Origin: Methylobacterium sp. Leaf123
Lineage (GTDB): Bacteria > Pseudomonadota > Alphaproteobacteria > Rhizobiales > Beijerinckiaceae
Direction of reading: 5' to 3'
DNA length: 64,000 nucleotides
NCBI RefSeq assembly: GCF_001423405.1
Contig: NZ_LMNS01000004.1
Coordinates: forward strand, 164,306-228,305
Part shown: piece after piece, positions 46,118-56,600 of the stretch
Numbering within the stretch: position 1 is the first letter of the stretch
Layout: each line of letters opens with the position of its first letter
The notes under the pieces: model-generated
Seen by the model: only the letters and a program-made list of their open reading frames with translations
Database searches by the model: none
Told to the model about the DNA's origin: nothing
Translations under genes and position numbers: made by a program

Positions 46118-46120
46118 GAC

Positions 46121-47575
46121 ATGATCGTCCGCACCACCGTCAAGTCGATCCAGGACATCATGCGCCAGGACGTGGGCGTCGATGGCGATGCGCAGCGCAT
46201 CAGCCAGCTCACGTGGCTGTTCTTCCTCAAGATCATCGACGACCAGGATCAGGAACTGGAGCTGACGAAGCCCGGCTACCGGTCGCCGATCCCGGACCGT
46301 TTCCAGTGGCGCAACTGGGCGGCGAATCCCGAGGGCATCACCGGGCAGGGGCTGCTCGACTTCGTCAACGACGCGCTGTTTCCGACCCTCAAGGGATTGC
46401 CGCTCACCGGGCTGCCGGGGGATCGCCGCCGCGTCGTGCGCGACGTGTTCGAGGACGCTTACAACTACATGAAGTCCGGCCAGCTGCTGCGGCAGGTGGT
46501 CAACAAGATCAACCTGATCGACTTCAACGACCTCGACGAGCGCCGGCACTTCGGCGAGTTCTACGAGCAGTTGCTCAACGACCTGCAATCGGCCGGCAAT
46601 GCGGGCGAGTTCTACACGCCGCGCGCCGTCACCGCCTTCATGGTCGACCGCATCGATCCCCGCCCCGGCGAGACCCTGTTCGATCCGGCCTGCGGCACCG
46701 GCGGGTTTTTGACCTGCGCGATCAAGCACATGGAGGGGGCTTACGTCCGCACGCCCAAGCAGCGCGAGCGGATGCAGGGCGCCCTGCGGGCCGTGGAGAA
46801 GAAGCAGCTGCCGCACATGCTCTGCGTCACCAACATGCTGCTGCACGGCATCGAGGATCCGAGCTTCGTGCGCCACGACAACACGCTGGCCCGGCCGCTG
46901 ATTGCCTGGGGCAAGGCCGATCGGGTCGACATCGTTGTCACCAACCCGCCCTTCGGCGGCCGGGAAGAGGATGGCATCGAGAACAACTTCCCGACCTTCC
47001 GCACCAAGGAGACGGCTGACCTGTTCCTCGCGCTGATCGTGCGGCTCCTGAAGGACCAGGGGCGCGCCGCCGTGGTGCTGCCGGACGGCACCCTGTTCGG
47101 CGAGGGCATCAAGACCCGGCTGAAGGAACACCTGATGAAGGAATGCGACCTCCACACCATCGTCCGCCTTCCGAACTCGGTCTTCAAGCCCTACGCCTCG
47201 ATCGGCACCAACCTCCTGTTCTTCGAGAAGGGGCGACCGACGAAGGAGACGTGGTTCTACGAGCACCGCGTGCCCGCGGGCCAGAAAGCCTATTCGATGA
47301 CCAAGCCGATCCGGCTGGAGCATTTCCAGGGCTGCATCGACTGGTGGGGCGGGACCGCGCGCGAGGGGCGCGTGGAGACGGAGCAGGCGTGGCGCGTCCC
47401 GATCGAAGAGGTGAAGGCACGGGGCTACAACCTCGACTTCAAGAACCCTCACGCGGCAGCCGACGACCACGGCGATCCGGAGGCGCTGCTCGCCAGCCTC
47501 GCCCGCGCCGAGGCCGAGGCGGCGGGCTACCGCGGCCAGTTGAAAGCCATCCTCGCCGAGGCGCTCGCCCGATGA
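46121..47575 (+). CDS. hsdM: Type I restriction-modification methyltransferase subunit
   Basis: 484 residues. An HsdM N-terminal helical domain (VKSIQDIMRQDVGVDGDAQR, ISQLTWLFFLKIIDD) precedes the N6-adenine methylase fold with motif I DPACGTGGF (~188-196) and motif IV NPPFGG (~275-280). A C-terminal helical region contacts HsdS. Both catalytic motifs are intact, so with hsdS it should still methylate DNA. Stop overlaps the hsdS start (ATGA). Confidence 0.95.
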   Translation: MIVRTTVKSIQDIMRQDVGVDGDAQRISQLTWLFFLKIIDDQDQELELTKPGYRSPIPDRFQWRNWAANPEGITGQGLLDFVNDALFPTLKGLPLTGLPGDRRRVVRDVFEDAYNYMKSGQLLRQVVNKINLIDFNDLDERRHFGEFYEQLLNDLQSAGNAGEFYTPRAVTAFMVDRIDPRPGETLFDPACGTGGFLTCAIKHMEGAYVRTPKQRERMQGALRAVEKKQLPHMLCVTNMLLHGIEDPSFVRHDNTLARPLIAWGKADRVDIVVTNPPFGGREEDGIENNFPTFRTKETADLFLALIVRLLKDQGRAAVVLPDGTLFGEGIKTRLKEHLMKECDLHTIVRLPNSVFKPYASIGTNLLFFEKGRPTKETWFYEHRVPAGQKAYSMTKPIRLEHFQGCIDWWGGTAREGRVETEQAWRVPIEEVKARGYNLDFKNPHAAADDHGDPEALLASLARAEAEAAGYRGQLKAILAEALAR

Positions 47576-49326
47576 ACGCCGCCCGACTGTTGGCTCACTA
47601 TGAGCAGGTCGCTGACGCGCCTGACGCAATCGCGCGCCTTCGCCGTTTCGTGCTCGATTTGTCGGTGCGCGGGAAACTCGTACCGCAAGCCTCAGACGAC
47701 GAACCAGCGTCAGAACTGCTGAAACAGATCGCGAAGGAGAAAACTCGACTTGTGAATGCAGGGGAGATTCGCAAGCCGAGAGACCTCGACAGCAGCAATA
47801 AGTTCGACGAGCCTTTCGCGATTCCCAACACATGGGAATGGGTGAGACTAGATGCGCTCGGTGCGATTATTGGTGGTGGCACGCCATCGGCCGCAGACCC
47901 CGAGAATTTTACCGAACCTGGAAGGGGTGTGCCATGGCTGACGCCTGCTGATCTTGGCGGATACGCAGACCTTTTCATCGAGAGGGGTTCCCGGGACCTC
48001 ACCGAAAAGGGATCACGGACTTCATCAGCGACCTTAATGCCGAAAGGCACGGTGCTATTCACTAGCCGGGCACCAATCGGCTATGTCGCCATCGCTGCGA
48101 ACCCAATCTCGACCAATCAGGGCTTCAAGTCGATCGTTCCTTATATTTTGGAATGCTCGCGCTTCATCGCAACCGCGATGACGGCGTTCGCGCCGGAAAT
48201 CGACGCTAAAGCACCGGGCACTACCTTTAAGGAGGTGTCGGGAAAGATCGTCGCCGCCATCCCCTTTCCTCTCCCGCCGCTCGCCGAGCAGCACCGCATC
48301 ATCGCTAGGGTCGATGAGTTAATGGGCCTGTGCGACCGGCTGGAGGCGGCGCGGGCGGACCGCGAGACTGTGCGCGACCGGCTGTCGGCGGCGAGCCTTG
48401 CCCGCCTCAACGCACCCGATCCCGAAGCATTCGAGGATGATGCTAACTTCGCCTTCAATGCGCTGCCGGCCCTCACTAAGCGGCCTGACCAGGTCAAGGC
48501 CTTGCGTCAGACCATCCTCAACCTCGCCGTAAGCGGCAAACTTGTGAAGCAGGACGCGAACGAGGAGTCCGCCGAGGAGTTGCTGAGTCGCAAATGCAAA
48601 GCCGGAGGGAACGTCAATCTCCGAAGGGCTGTTCCTGAAATAGTCGAGATGCCGAACACGTTGGATGCCGAACAACTGCCAACCGGCTGGTGCCTACAAT
48701 CAATCGCGAGTCTCCTTCGTATTGGAGCAATCGTTGATTTAAAAGATGGAAACCATGGAGCTAATCATCCGAAAATCAGCGATTTTGTAAGCACGGGAAT
48801 CCCGTTCATAACAGCTGCGCAAGTTTCCGAGACAGGGCAGATAGATTATGAAGGCACATACAAGCTGGACGGCAAACCACTTAGCAAGCTGAAAGTTGGA
48901 TTTGCCAAGAAAGGCGATGTAATCTACACGCACAAAGGAAGTGTCGGGCGCGTTGCGTTGTGTTATCACGACTGCGTACTCTCGCCGCAAACGACATACT
49001 ACCGGCCAGACGAGTCAATTATCAACAATGCGTTTCTTAGGATTATGCTCCTTAGCGACCAATATCGATTTCAGGTTGATGCTGTAAAAAAGCAAACCAC
49101 AAGGGATTTTGTTTCCATCCAAAAACAATATGGATTTTTCATCTACCTTCCACCCATCGCCGAGCAGAGTAGAATTGTAGCCAAGGTCAACAAGCTAATG
49201 GTGCTCTGCGACAAGCTCGAAGCAAGCCTCACCGCCGCGACTGACACCCGCCGCCGCCTGCTCGACGCGCTTCTCGCCGAGGCGCTGGCGTCGGACGAGG
49301 ATCGCTTGCTGGAGGCGGCGGAGTGA
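47572..49326 (+). CDS. hsdS: Type I restriction-modification specificity subunit
   Basis: 584 residues with two target-recognition domains. TRD1 (~80-245: IPNTWEWVRLDALGAIIGGG ... IPFPLPPLAEQHRIIARVDE) and TRD2 (~360-545: LPTGWCLQSIASLLRIGAIV ... IYLPPIAEQSRIVAKVNKLM) each end in the conserved LPPxAEQ helix spacer. TRD2 is much AT-richer than TRD1 and the rest of the operon, a sign of TRD exchange. A bipartite recognition site is expected; its sequence cannot be predicted. Confidence 0.93.
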   Translation: MNAARLLAHYEQVADAPDAIARLRRFVLDLSVRGKLVPQASDDEPASELLKQIAKEKTRLVNAGEIRKPRDLDSSNKFDEPFAIPNTWEWVRLDALGAIIGGGTPSAADPENFTEPGRGVPWLTPADLGGYADLFIERGSRDLTEKGSRTSSATLMPKGTVLFTSRAPIGYVAIAANPISTNQGFKSIVPYILECSRFIATAMTAFAPEIDAKAPGTTFKEVSGKIVAAIPFPLPPLAEQHRIIARVDELMGLCDRLEAARADRETVRDRLSAASLARLNAPDPEAFEDDANFAFNALPALTKRPDQVKALRQTILNLAVSGKLVKQDANEESAEELLSRKCKAGGNVNLRRAVPEIVEMPNTLDAEQLPTGWCLQSIASLLRIGAIVDLKDGNHGANHPKISDFVSTGIPFITAAQVSETGQIDYEGTYKLDGKPLSKLKVGFAKKGDVIYTHKGSVGRVALCYHDCVLSPQTTYYRPDESIINNAFLRIMLLSDQYRFQVDAVKKQTTRDFVSIQKQYGFFIYLPPIAEQSRIVAKVNKLMVLCDKLEASLTAATDTRRRLLDALLAEALASDEDRLLEAAE

Positions 49327-49366
49327 TGGTTCGCGTGCGTCCTCACCGTCAGAGCCTCTAGTCCCC

Positions 49367-51406
49367 ATGTCCGAGTTGGTTTCTGCGTTCGGAATCGCGG
49401 CGCGCAACGCCGTCCTCACCGTGGCTGGATTGCTGAAGAGCGAGGCCGTCCCGGGGCTCATCGCCGTCGTGCTCGTCCTGGCGCTCGCACTCCTCATCGT
49501 CCTCTACGCGCGAAGCATCGCCATGCGCGTGGCGGCGGTGCGGGGCTTGCGCCTCGTGGTGCGCCGGGCCGCCGACGAGGCCTCGTTCGGACAATCCATC
49601 GCCGACCTCGACGCGGAGGTGCTGCGCTCGGGCAGCCGGGGGGCGCGCAAGCAGATCGCCACCGCGTGGGACAAGTATCGCGAGACGCTGGTCGAGCACG
49701 ACGAGGACGGCGCGGTCATCCTGCGCAACTCGGTGCGGCCAGCGGTCTTCTTCAACGCCGACGACCTTGGATTCGGCGCCGGCTTCTGGCGGGCGGTGCC
49801 GGGCCTGTTCGTGACGATCGGCCTGTTCCTGACCTTCCTGGGCCTGATCTCGGCGCTCGGCGCGATGGACCTCTCGACGCCAGACAAGGTGCAGAGTTCG
49901 CTGCGCGAATTGCTGCTGGTCGCCTCGGCGAAGTTCATCATGTCGCTGACCGGCCTCCTGTGCTCGATCGTATTCACGATCGTCCTGCGCTGGGGCATCG
50001 GCAGCATCGAGGGGGCGCTGCACACGCTCTGCGCCGAGATCGAGAAGCGCCTCAGCTTCATCAGCCTGGAGAGCCTCGCGGCCGAGCAGCTGCGGGCGAC
50101 CCGCGAGCAGCGGGAGCACTTTCGCCTGATCGGCCTCGAGCTGGTCGCCGAACTCGGCCGCCCCCTGCGGGAAGAAATACCGGCCGCGATCTCGGCCTCG
50201 ATCAACGCGACGATGGGCCCGCTGCTGCAACAGGTCGGCCAGCTCGGCACCGATCACATGGGCAGCATGGTCAAGGACCTCTCGGCCCGCTTCTCCGACG
50301 ATGTCGGCCGCGCCCTGGCGCAGGCGAGCGAGCGCTTGGTCCAGGCGGGCGACCGCATCGGCGAACTCTCGACGCGCATGGACCAGAGTTCCGGCCGTAT
50401 GGGGTCGGAGATGGACGCTGCCGTCGCCCGCCTCGCGCAGGCCGTCGACGATCTGCGGGACACGATGAGCGCCACCGCCGCCTCCGCGAGCGGCGCCTTC
50501 ACCGACGGGGCGGACCGTCTCCTCGGCGCCATGAACCAGACCCTCCAGGAAATCCGCGACAACACCCGCGCGGGGGCCGAGGCCATGGGGGCGGCTGCCG
50601 CCGACATGCGTGGGGCGGCGGAAGGGTTCCGCACGGAGCTGGAGGCGGCCACGCGCTCGGGCGCGACCGAGGCCGCGGCCCGGATGCAGGCGGCCGGTTC
50701 GGAGGCGAGCGCGCAGATCAGTGCCGCCGGGTCGACCGTCGTGCAGGCCTTCGGCCGCACGGCGAGCGACATTGCCGAGGCGACGCGGGAGGTCGGCGCG
50801 CGGGCGGCCCAGGACCTGCTGGCCCCGCTGGACGGCATCGCGGCGCGGCTGCGCGAGACCGCCGATGGCATCGCGGCCGCGGCAGGCGGGGTCGGGCGCC
50901 TGGGCGACGGGGTGCGCGCAAGCGCCGAGGCGGCCGAGCGCGCGGCCGGCGCGTTCCGGGGCTCGTCGGAAGCCCTGGTGACGGCCTCCGCGCCCCTGCG
51001 CGCCACCACCGAGCGAATCGAGTCCAGCATCCGCCAGCTCGCGGACGCGACGCAGCACGTCGCCGGAACGGTGAGCCGCTCGGCCGAGCAGACCGCCCGC
51101 AGCGCCGCCGACGCGCTCGCCGCCGCGCAGACCGCGCTCGGCGGCCACGCGGGTGCGATCGAGGCCTCGCTGGCGGGCGTCGGCCAGGTGGTAGACCGCC
51201 TCAGGGGCCAGGGCGCGCAGCTCGACACCCTGGACGAGAAGCTCGGTGCCGCCTTCGACACCTACGCCACGAGGGTCGCCACGGCAGTCGCCTCGCTGTC
51301 CGACTACGTGCGCCGGATGCAGTCCGAACTCGCGCCGGCCCTCGATACGCTGCGCGCCGTCGTCGAGCAGGCCGAGCAGTTCATCCCCGAAAGTAGGAAG
51401 CCCTGA
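49367..51406 (+). CDS. zorA: Zorya ZorA, MotA-like stator protein with long coiled-coil tail
   Basis: 679 residues. Hydrophobic helices near 28-48 (PGLIAVVLVLALALLIVLYA), ~142-162 (PGLFVTIGLFLTFLGLISAL) and ~185-205 (FIMSLTGLLCSIVFTIVLRW) form the MotA/ExbB-like core. The remaining ~430 residues are an Ala/Ser/Gln-rich helical tail (many AEAxxRxx repeats), the cytoplasmic rod typical of ZorA. ZorA5ZorB2 is a proton-driven motor in the inner membrane that senses phage attack. It starts 41 bases after hsdS; its stop overlaps zorB (TGATG). Confidence 0.9.
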   Translation: MSELVSAFGIAARNAVLTVAGLLKSEAVPGLIAVVLVLALALLIVLYARSIAMRVAAVRGLRLVVRRAADEASFGQSIADLDAEVLRSGSRGARKQIATAWDKYRETLVEHDEDGAVILRNSVRPAVFFNADDLGFGAGFWRAVPGLFVTIGLFLTFLGLISALGAMDLSTPDKVQSSLRELLLVASAKFIMSLTGLLCSIVFTIVLRWGIGSIEGALHTLCAEIEKRLSFISLESLAAEQLRATREQREHFRLIGLELVAELGRPLREEIPAAISASINATMGPLLQQVGQLGTDHMGSMVKDLSARFSDDVGRALAQASERLVQAGDRIGELSTRMDQSSGRMGSEMDAAVARLAQAVDDLRDTMSATAASASGAFTDGADRLLGAMNQTLQEIRDNTRAGAEAMGAAAADMRGAAEGFRTELEAATRSGATEAAARMQAAGSEASAQISAAGSTVVQAFGRTASDIAEATREVGARAAQDLLAPLDGIAARLRETADGIAAAAGGVGRLGDGVRASAEAAERAAGAFRGSSEALVTASAPLRATTERIESSIRQLADATQHVAGTVSRSAEQTARSAADALAAAQTALGGHAGAIEASLAGVGQVVDRLRGQGAQLDTLDEKLGAAFDTYATRVATAVASLSDYVRRMQSELAPALDTLRAVVEQAEQFIPESRKP

Positions 51407-52296
51407 TGCGCGGCGCGACCCGCCGTCTCGCGCATGAGGAGGAGGAGGAATCCGCCTTCGTCTCGATGACGGACCTCACGGTGAGCTTCCTGTTCATCGT
51501 AATCATCCTGCTCGCCTTCTTCGCCTCGCAGCTCAAGGACGACCAGACGGTTCCGCTCGCGGAGTACCGGCAGGTCGAACGTGAGCGGGATCGCTCGGCG
51601 ACCGAGAACGCGGACCTCCGCCGCGAGGTGGCGCGCCTGGAGGAGGAATTACGCAAGGAGCGCACGAACCGCCTCCAGACATACCTCTCCGCGGTGTCGA
51701 GCGAGCGCGATCGGATCCTGCGGACCTTGCGCGACCGGCTCGTCGTGGATTTCCCCGAGCTCGAAAATATCGTGAGCATCGAGACTGGCGCGCTGCGCTT
51801 TAAGGGCGACGGGTTGTTCAAGACCGACAGGTGGCAGCTCGCCGAAGACAAGCGCCGCGTCGTCACGGCAATAGCGACCCGCCTGAACGAGTTGCTGCCC
51901 TGCTACACCTTCGGCAAGGCGGCCCGGTGGCAGGCGTCGTGCAACGCCGCCGGCGCGGTGATCGAAGCGGTGCAGATCGAGGGGCACACCGATGCCTCCG
52001 GCCAGGACCGATCGAATTTCAGCCTCTCGACCGAACGGGCGGTCGAGACCCTCTTCGCCATGACTGGACGCGAGCCCGCCCTGCTAGAAAACCGCAACAG
52101 CGCGGGGCAGCCGGTTCTCTCTGTCGCCGGCTACGGGCGCCTTCGCCCCGTCGCGGACAACACCTCCGAGCGCGGCAGGGCCACGAACCGGCGCATCGAC
52201 CTGCGGATCATCATGTACACGCCGCAGAGCGTCGAGGAGGTCGAGCGGATCAAGGACGACCTCCGGCGCGGCCTATCCGGGACGGTGCTGCAATGA
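51406..52296 (+). CDS. zorB: Zorya ZorB, MotB/OmpA-like stator protein
   Basis: 296 residues. A short acidic cytoplasmic start leads into one helix (~23-42, MTDLTVSFLFIVIILLAFFA) carrying the proton-site Asp (D23). A coiled coil spans ~50-100. A periplasmic OmpA-like domain has VQIEGHTDASG, NFSLSTERAVETLF and GYGRLRPVADN-x(5)-GRATNRRIDLRI, the peptidoglycan-binding signature. It anchors the ZorAB motor to the cell wall. Four-base overlap with zorC. Confidence 0.92.
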   Translation: MRGATRRLAHEEEEESAFVSMTDLTVSFLFIVIILLAFFASQLKDDQTVPLAEYRQVERERDRSATENADLRREVARLEEELRKERTNRLQTYLSAVSSERDRILRTLRDRLVVDFPELENIVSIETGALRFKGDGLFKTDRWQLAEDKRRVVTAIATRLNELLPCYTFGKAARWQASCNAAGAVIEAVQIEGHTDASGQDRSNFSLSTERAVETLFAMTGREPALLENRNSAGQPVLSVAGYGRLRPVADNTSERGRATNRRIDLRIIMYTPQSVEEVERIKDDLRRGLSGTVLQ

Positions 52297-53609
52297 GCCT
52301 GGACGCCACCCTCGCGCGACTGCGCCCCATGGAACCGCCCGCCCTGCCGAACCTCAAGACCCTCGCGACGGCCGCAGAGCGGGTCCTGCACCGCTGGCCG
52401 GACGCCGCACCGGACCCGCCCGAGCGCGACCGCGAACAGCTCGTGCAGCGCATGGAGGCGCATCGCGCCGAGGAGCGGTGGGACGGGGTGCGGATGTCGC
52501 TGGTGACGGCAGCAGCGCGTGCCGTCTTCGACGCGACGAGGCGAAGCAGGCCCGACCTCGCCGATCTGCGCGGCTTCTACATCGCGGAGATCCGGGCCTC
52601 GCACCGGACCACGTTCCTGGGGGCGATGGTCTCGGTCTACCTCGAGAGTTTCGTGCCGGCCGCGTCTCACACGCGGGCCCTCGCCGAGGCCTTGAGCGGG
52701 GTGCGCGATCGATTGGGCGCCCGCTGGCGCACCCTCGTCGAAGGTATCCCGGAGGTGTTCCGGCCGGACCTCGCCCCCGAGGCGATCGCGCGCCTGATGG
52801 TGGGGATGCGGAGTCCCTACTCCGAATTGAAGGCGCTGGGGCTGCGCGCTCCGCACGCGCCGGGCCTGATGGATTTCGTCCATGACGCCTATGTCGCGCG
52901 GCTCACACCACATCTGACGTTGCGAGCCGAGATCGAGCAGCTCCTGTCGTGGCTGAAACCCGACGATCAGGCCGTGGCCCGCTCGTCGGGGGCGCCCGCG
53001 GCGATCGAGGCTTTGCTCGGCCATTGGCGGACGGGCAATCCGCCCGAGGCCGACATCGACCTAATCACACGCTCCCTCGTCGCGTTCTACGGCGATCCAC
53101 GCGTGCAGCAGGGCGGGGCCTGGGCGAGCGTCGCCCCGGATTGTCTCGCGGTGATCCTGCGTTGGCTCACCGGCAAGGACATCCGCTTCTTCATGGACGT
53201 CGTCTCAGCCGTGGAGGATAGCCACATGTGGGAGCCGCGGCGGCGCTTCTGGCTCAAGCTGCACGCGCAGCGCCGGATCGACGCCGCCTGGGTCGCCTTC
53301 TCGCCGAGCGGCGCCGAGTACGCGCGACGCCTGCTCAAGTCCGGCGGAGAGCGGGGCGTGGTGAGCTACGGCCAGCAGACGGCCGGCTACTCCCGAGCCA
53401 ACACCTCGCTCCTCATCCTGAAGTGCGGCAACAAGATCGTTGTTGAAGGCTCTCATAGCTACAAGGTGCACATCTTCCGGGAAGGGCATCCGCGCGCGCC
53501 GGCCCTTTATCAGCGCGCCTACGATTGCGAGCAGATCCGTCTGGTGCCCGGCGCGGAATCGCGATCGCATCTCGGCGACTGGCAGGGATGGGTCGAGGAG
53601 CGGATCTGA
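52293..53609 (+). CDS. zorC: Zorya ZorC, EH-signature domain protein
   Basis: 438 residues, soluble, mostly helical. Near the C-terminus VVEGSHSYKVHIFREGHPRA has the Glu/His pair that names the EH-signature domain, preceded by SHMWEPRRRFWLKLHAQRRI. ZorC is the type I-specific effector component thought to bind DNA and work with ZorD. At 438 residues it seems shorter than the ~560 of well-known ZorC proteins. Start within the zorB stop (ATGA), end within the zorD start (TGATG). Confidence 0.85.
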   Translation: MSLDATLARLRPMEPPALPNLKTLATAAERVLHRWPDAAPDPPERDREQLVQRMEAHRAEERWDGVRMSLVTAAARAVFDATRRSRPDLADLRGFYIAEIRASHRTTFLGAMVSVYLESFVPAASHTRALAEALSGVRDRLGARWRTLVEGIPEVFRPDLAPEAIARLMVGMRSPYSELKALGLRAPHAPGLMDFVHDAYVARLTPHLTLRAEIEQLLSWLKPDDQAVARSSGAPAAIEALLGHWRTGNPPEADIDLITRSLVAFYGDPRVQQGGAWASVAPDCLAVILRWLTGKDIRFFMDVVSAVEDSHMWEPRRRFWLKLHAQRRIDAAWVAFSPSGAEYARRLLKSGGERGVVSYGQQTAGYSRANTSLLILKCGNKIVVEGSHSYKVHIFREGHPRAPALYQRAYDCEQIRLVPGAESRSHLGDWQGWVEERI

Positions 53610-56600
53610 TGGTGTCACCCGCCCTCGACTTCACCTTCGACCCGCAAGGCATCACGCTCTCCCGCTCGACGCGGGGCGGCCTCCTCGGGCGACTGGGGTT
53701 CGGGCGGGATCGCCGCGAACTTGATCGCCTGCCGCTCGCCGAACGCACGCTGCTCCTTGCGATCGCCGACCTGCGGGCCGCGGCCGCCGAGAAGCCCACT
53801 GAGCTCCTGGAGATCACGCCTGAGCATATCCGCCTCTCGCATCGCTTGGCGGCGGCCCTGGACGCCGAGACGGCCGCGTCGCTCGGATTGCCCCCGGTGG
53901 TCGATCTGTCGCTGCGCACGGACGCCGAGGGCGTGCTCGGGTCGCCCTCGTTCCGCCTGCGCCACGAGTGGGTCAAGAACGGCCAACGCCAGACCGTGCA
54001 GCGGGTGGGCGCCATCCTCAAGACCTCGGCAGGCCCGCGCCGGCTGCCCGAATGGCTCATGGATGCGGTGGCGGTCTCCGAGGGCTTCGAGGCCGGACGG
54101 AACGAGAGTCAGCACTGGAACGCGCTGGCGCGCTTCCGACAATTGCTCGACCCCGGAGTCCGGGTCGCGGAGCCAACGGCGGCGGCGCGGGTCTCGATGA
54201 CGGACTTCCTGGGCGGCCTGGAGGTCCGGATCGCGGATCGTTTCGCCCTCGCGCCGACCGCCGAGGACGATTTCGAGGTCGTCCCGTTCTCGGGCCGTGA
54301 ACTCGCCCGGGCCGGCTACGACGAGGCCGCGGTTGGCGTGCCCGAAGGGGCGGGCGAACTCGCCGGAGACCTCCTGCGCGGGTTTCAGGAGCGTGTGCGG
54401 TCGCGGGGCGCGCTCTCGGCCTACCGGCTCGGGCCGGGCAACTTCCTCGTCATCGATTCGGCGGCCTCACCGGCGCTCTCAGTGATGGCCCGGATGCAGC
54501 ACGCCCCCGCTGCGGAGCGGAAGGCCTTCCTGCGCAATCCGCGCCCCCTCGTCACCCAGGCGGTGGAAGCGGCCTTGCGCAGCGCGGGCCGGCTTGATGG
54601 CCTTGACGCGGTCGGCGAGGAGGAGGCCATCGAGGCCGCCGCCCTCCCGCTGTTCGTCGAGACGCAGGAATATGCCGACCGGGTGACGGGCGTCGGCGTG
54701 TTCCGCAAGCCCGAACTCGAGATCGGCCCGGGCAGCGGCACGACCTGGCTGCCGGAGGCCTTCGCAGAAAGGCTCCAGGGCGCGCTGGCGGCCTTGACAC
54801 CGGCGGAACTCGACGATCTGCACCGGCAGGTCTCTCAGGCGATGGCGGCCGGCGAGGCCACCGTAGCACTGGCTGGGTTCGACTTGCCGGCCCGCGCCGA
54901 GGCGCTGGCGCTCATCGGGCAGTACCGCGGGGACGAGGCGGCGACCGAGGACGCCGTCGAGGAGAAGGGACCGTCCGAGCCTGTCGTCCTCGAGACGGTC
55001 GACAATTTCGATGAATTGAAGTGGGTCGCGCGGTTGAAGCCGCGCTCCACACCGGGAGGCGAAGATGTCCCGTCTACCATCCGCACGGACCTCAAGGCGC
55101 ATCAGCGCACGAGCTTCGAATGGCAGGTCGCGGCTTGGAAGGCCGGCCTGCCCGGCATCCTCAACGCCGACGAGCAGGGGCTCGGCAAGACGCTTCAGAC
55201 GATCGCGTTTTTGGCCTGGCTGAAGCAGCAGGCGGTCGATCCAGGGGCGCTGCAACGGGGGCCGGTACTCGTCGTCGCCCCGACCTCGCTCCTCGAGAAC
55301 TGGGAGCAGGAGGTCGCCCGCCACACCCACGAGCCGGGTCTCGGGCATCTGATCCGCCTCTACGGCTCCGGGATCGGTGCGCGAAAGCGAGCCGGCGAGT
55401 CCGGTCGCGACATTGATGCGGGGGAGAGCAAGCTCGACCTCGCCTTCCTGCACAAGGCGCTGGCGGAGGGCCGGGCCCACCGCTCCTGGATCCTCACGAC
55501 CTACACGACCCTGGTCAACTACCAGCACAGCCTCCGGGAAATCCCCTTCAGCGCCGTCGTCTTTGACGAGATCCAGGCGCTGAAGAACCCCGCGAGTCTA
55601 CGCGCCGCCGCGGCCCGGGCCGTCCGCGCGGATTTCCGCATCGGGTTGACGGGCACGCCGATCGAGAACGCCGCGGTCGACCTGTGGGCGATCATGGACC
55701 AGCTGGCGCCGGGCTCACTCGACAGCCTCCCCGAGTTCCGGGCCCGATATGGCACGCCCGACGCGACCAACATGGCGGAGCTTCATCGCCGCGTGTTCAC
55801 GTCTGCGCTCCCGGCACAGCCCCTCGCGCTGCGGCGGATCAAGGATGTCGTCGCGCGCGACCTGCCCGAGAAGGCTCGGCGCCTGCATCCGCGCGCGATG
55901 CCGGAGCGCCAGTCTGCGGCCTACGAGGACGCCCAGTTCAAGCTGGCGCAGGGCGGGGCGGGGGCTGCGTTCAAGATGCTGCACCATATCCGCACCGTGT
56001 CGGTTCACCCGAATCTCGATGGGGCGGAGACGGATTCCGCCTTTGTCGAGGCGTCGGCGCGGCTCAGCGCCGTGTTCGAGATCCTCGGCGTTATCGCTCA
56101 ACGGCGCGAGCGCGCCCTCGTCTTCGTCGAGCACCGCCGCATGCAGCACCGCCTCGTCGAACTCGCCCGCGCACGCTTCGACCTGCCGCGCGTCGATCTC
56201 ATCAACGGCGACACGCCGATCTCGCAGCGCCAAGCCATCGTCAACCGCTTCCAACGCCATCTCGAAGGGGAGCCGGCGTTCGATATCCTCGTCCTCGGCC
56301 CGAAGGCGGCGGGCACGGGCCTGACGCTCACCGCCGCCACCCACGTCATCCACCTGTCGCGCTGGTGGAACCCCGCGGTCGAGGAGCAGTGCAACGATCG
56401 CGTCCATCGGCTCGGCCAGACCCGCCCCGTCACCATCCACCTGCCGCTGGCTATCCACGCGGGCTATCGGGAGGGTTCCTTCGATTGCCTGCTCCACGGC
56501 CTGATGCATCGCAAGCGCCGGTTGGCCGCTTCGGCCCTCTGGCCGATGGGCGACACGCAGGCGGATGTCGGCGAACTCACGCGCCTGCTCGACGGTGCCG

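Noticed and set aside
45071..47833. 920-codon antisense frame across hsdR remnant and hsdM
   Set aside because: Antisense to conserved R-M genes; composition is of the usual GC-rich shadow type.
49358..51148. 596-codon antisense frame over zorA
   Set aside because: The Ala-rich coiled-coil codons of zorA keep the opposite strand open; no family resemblance.
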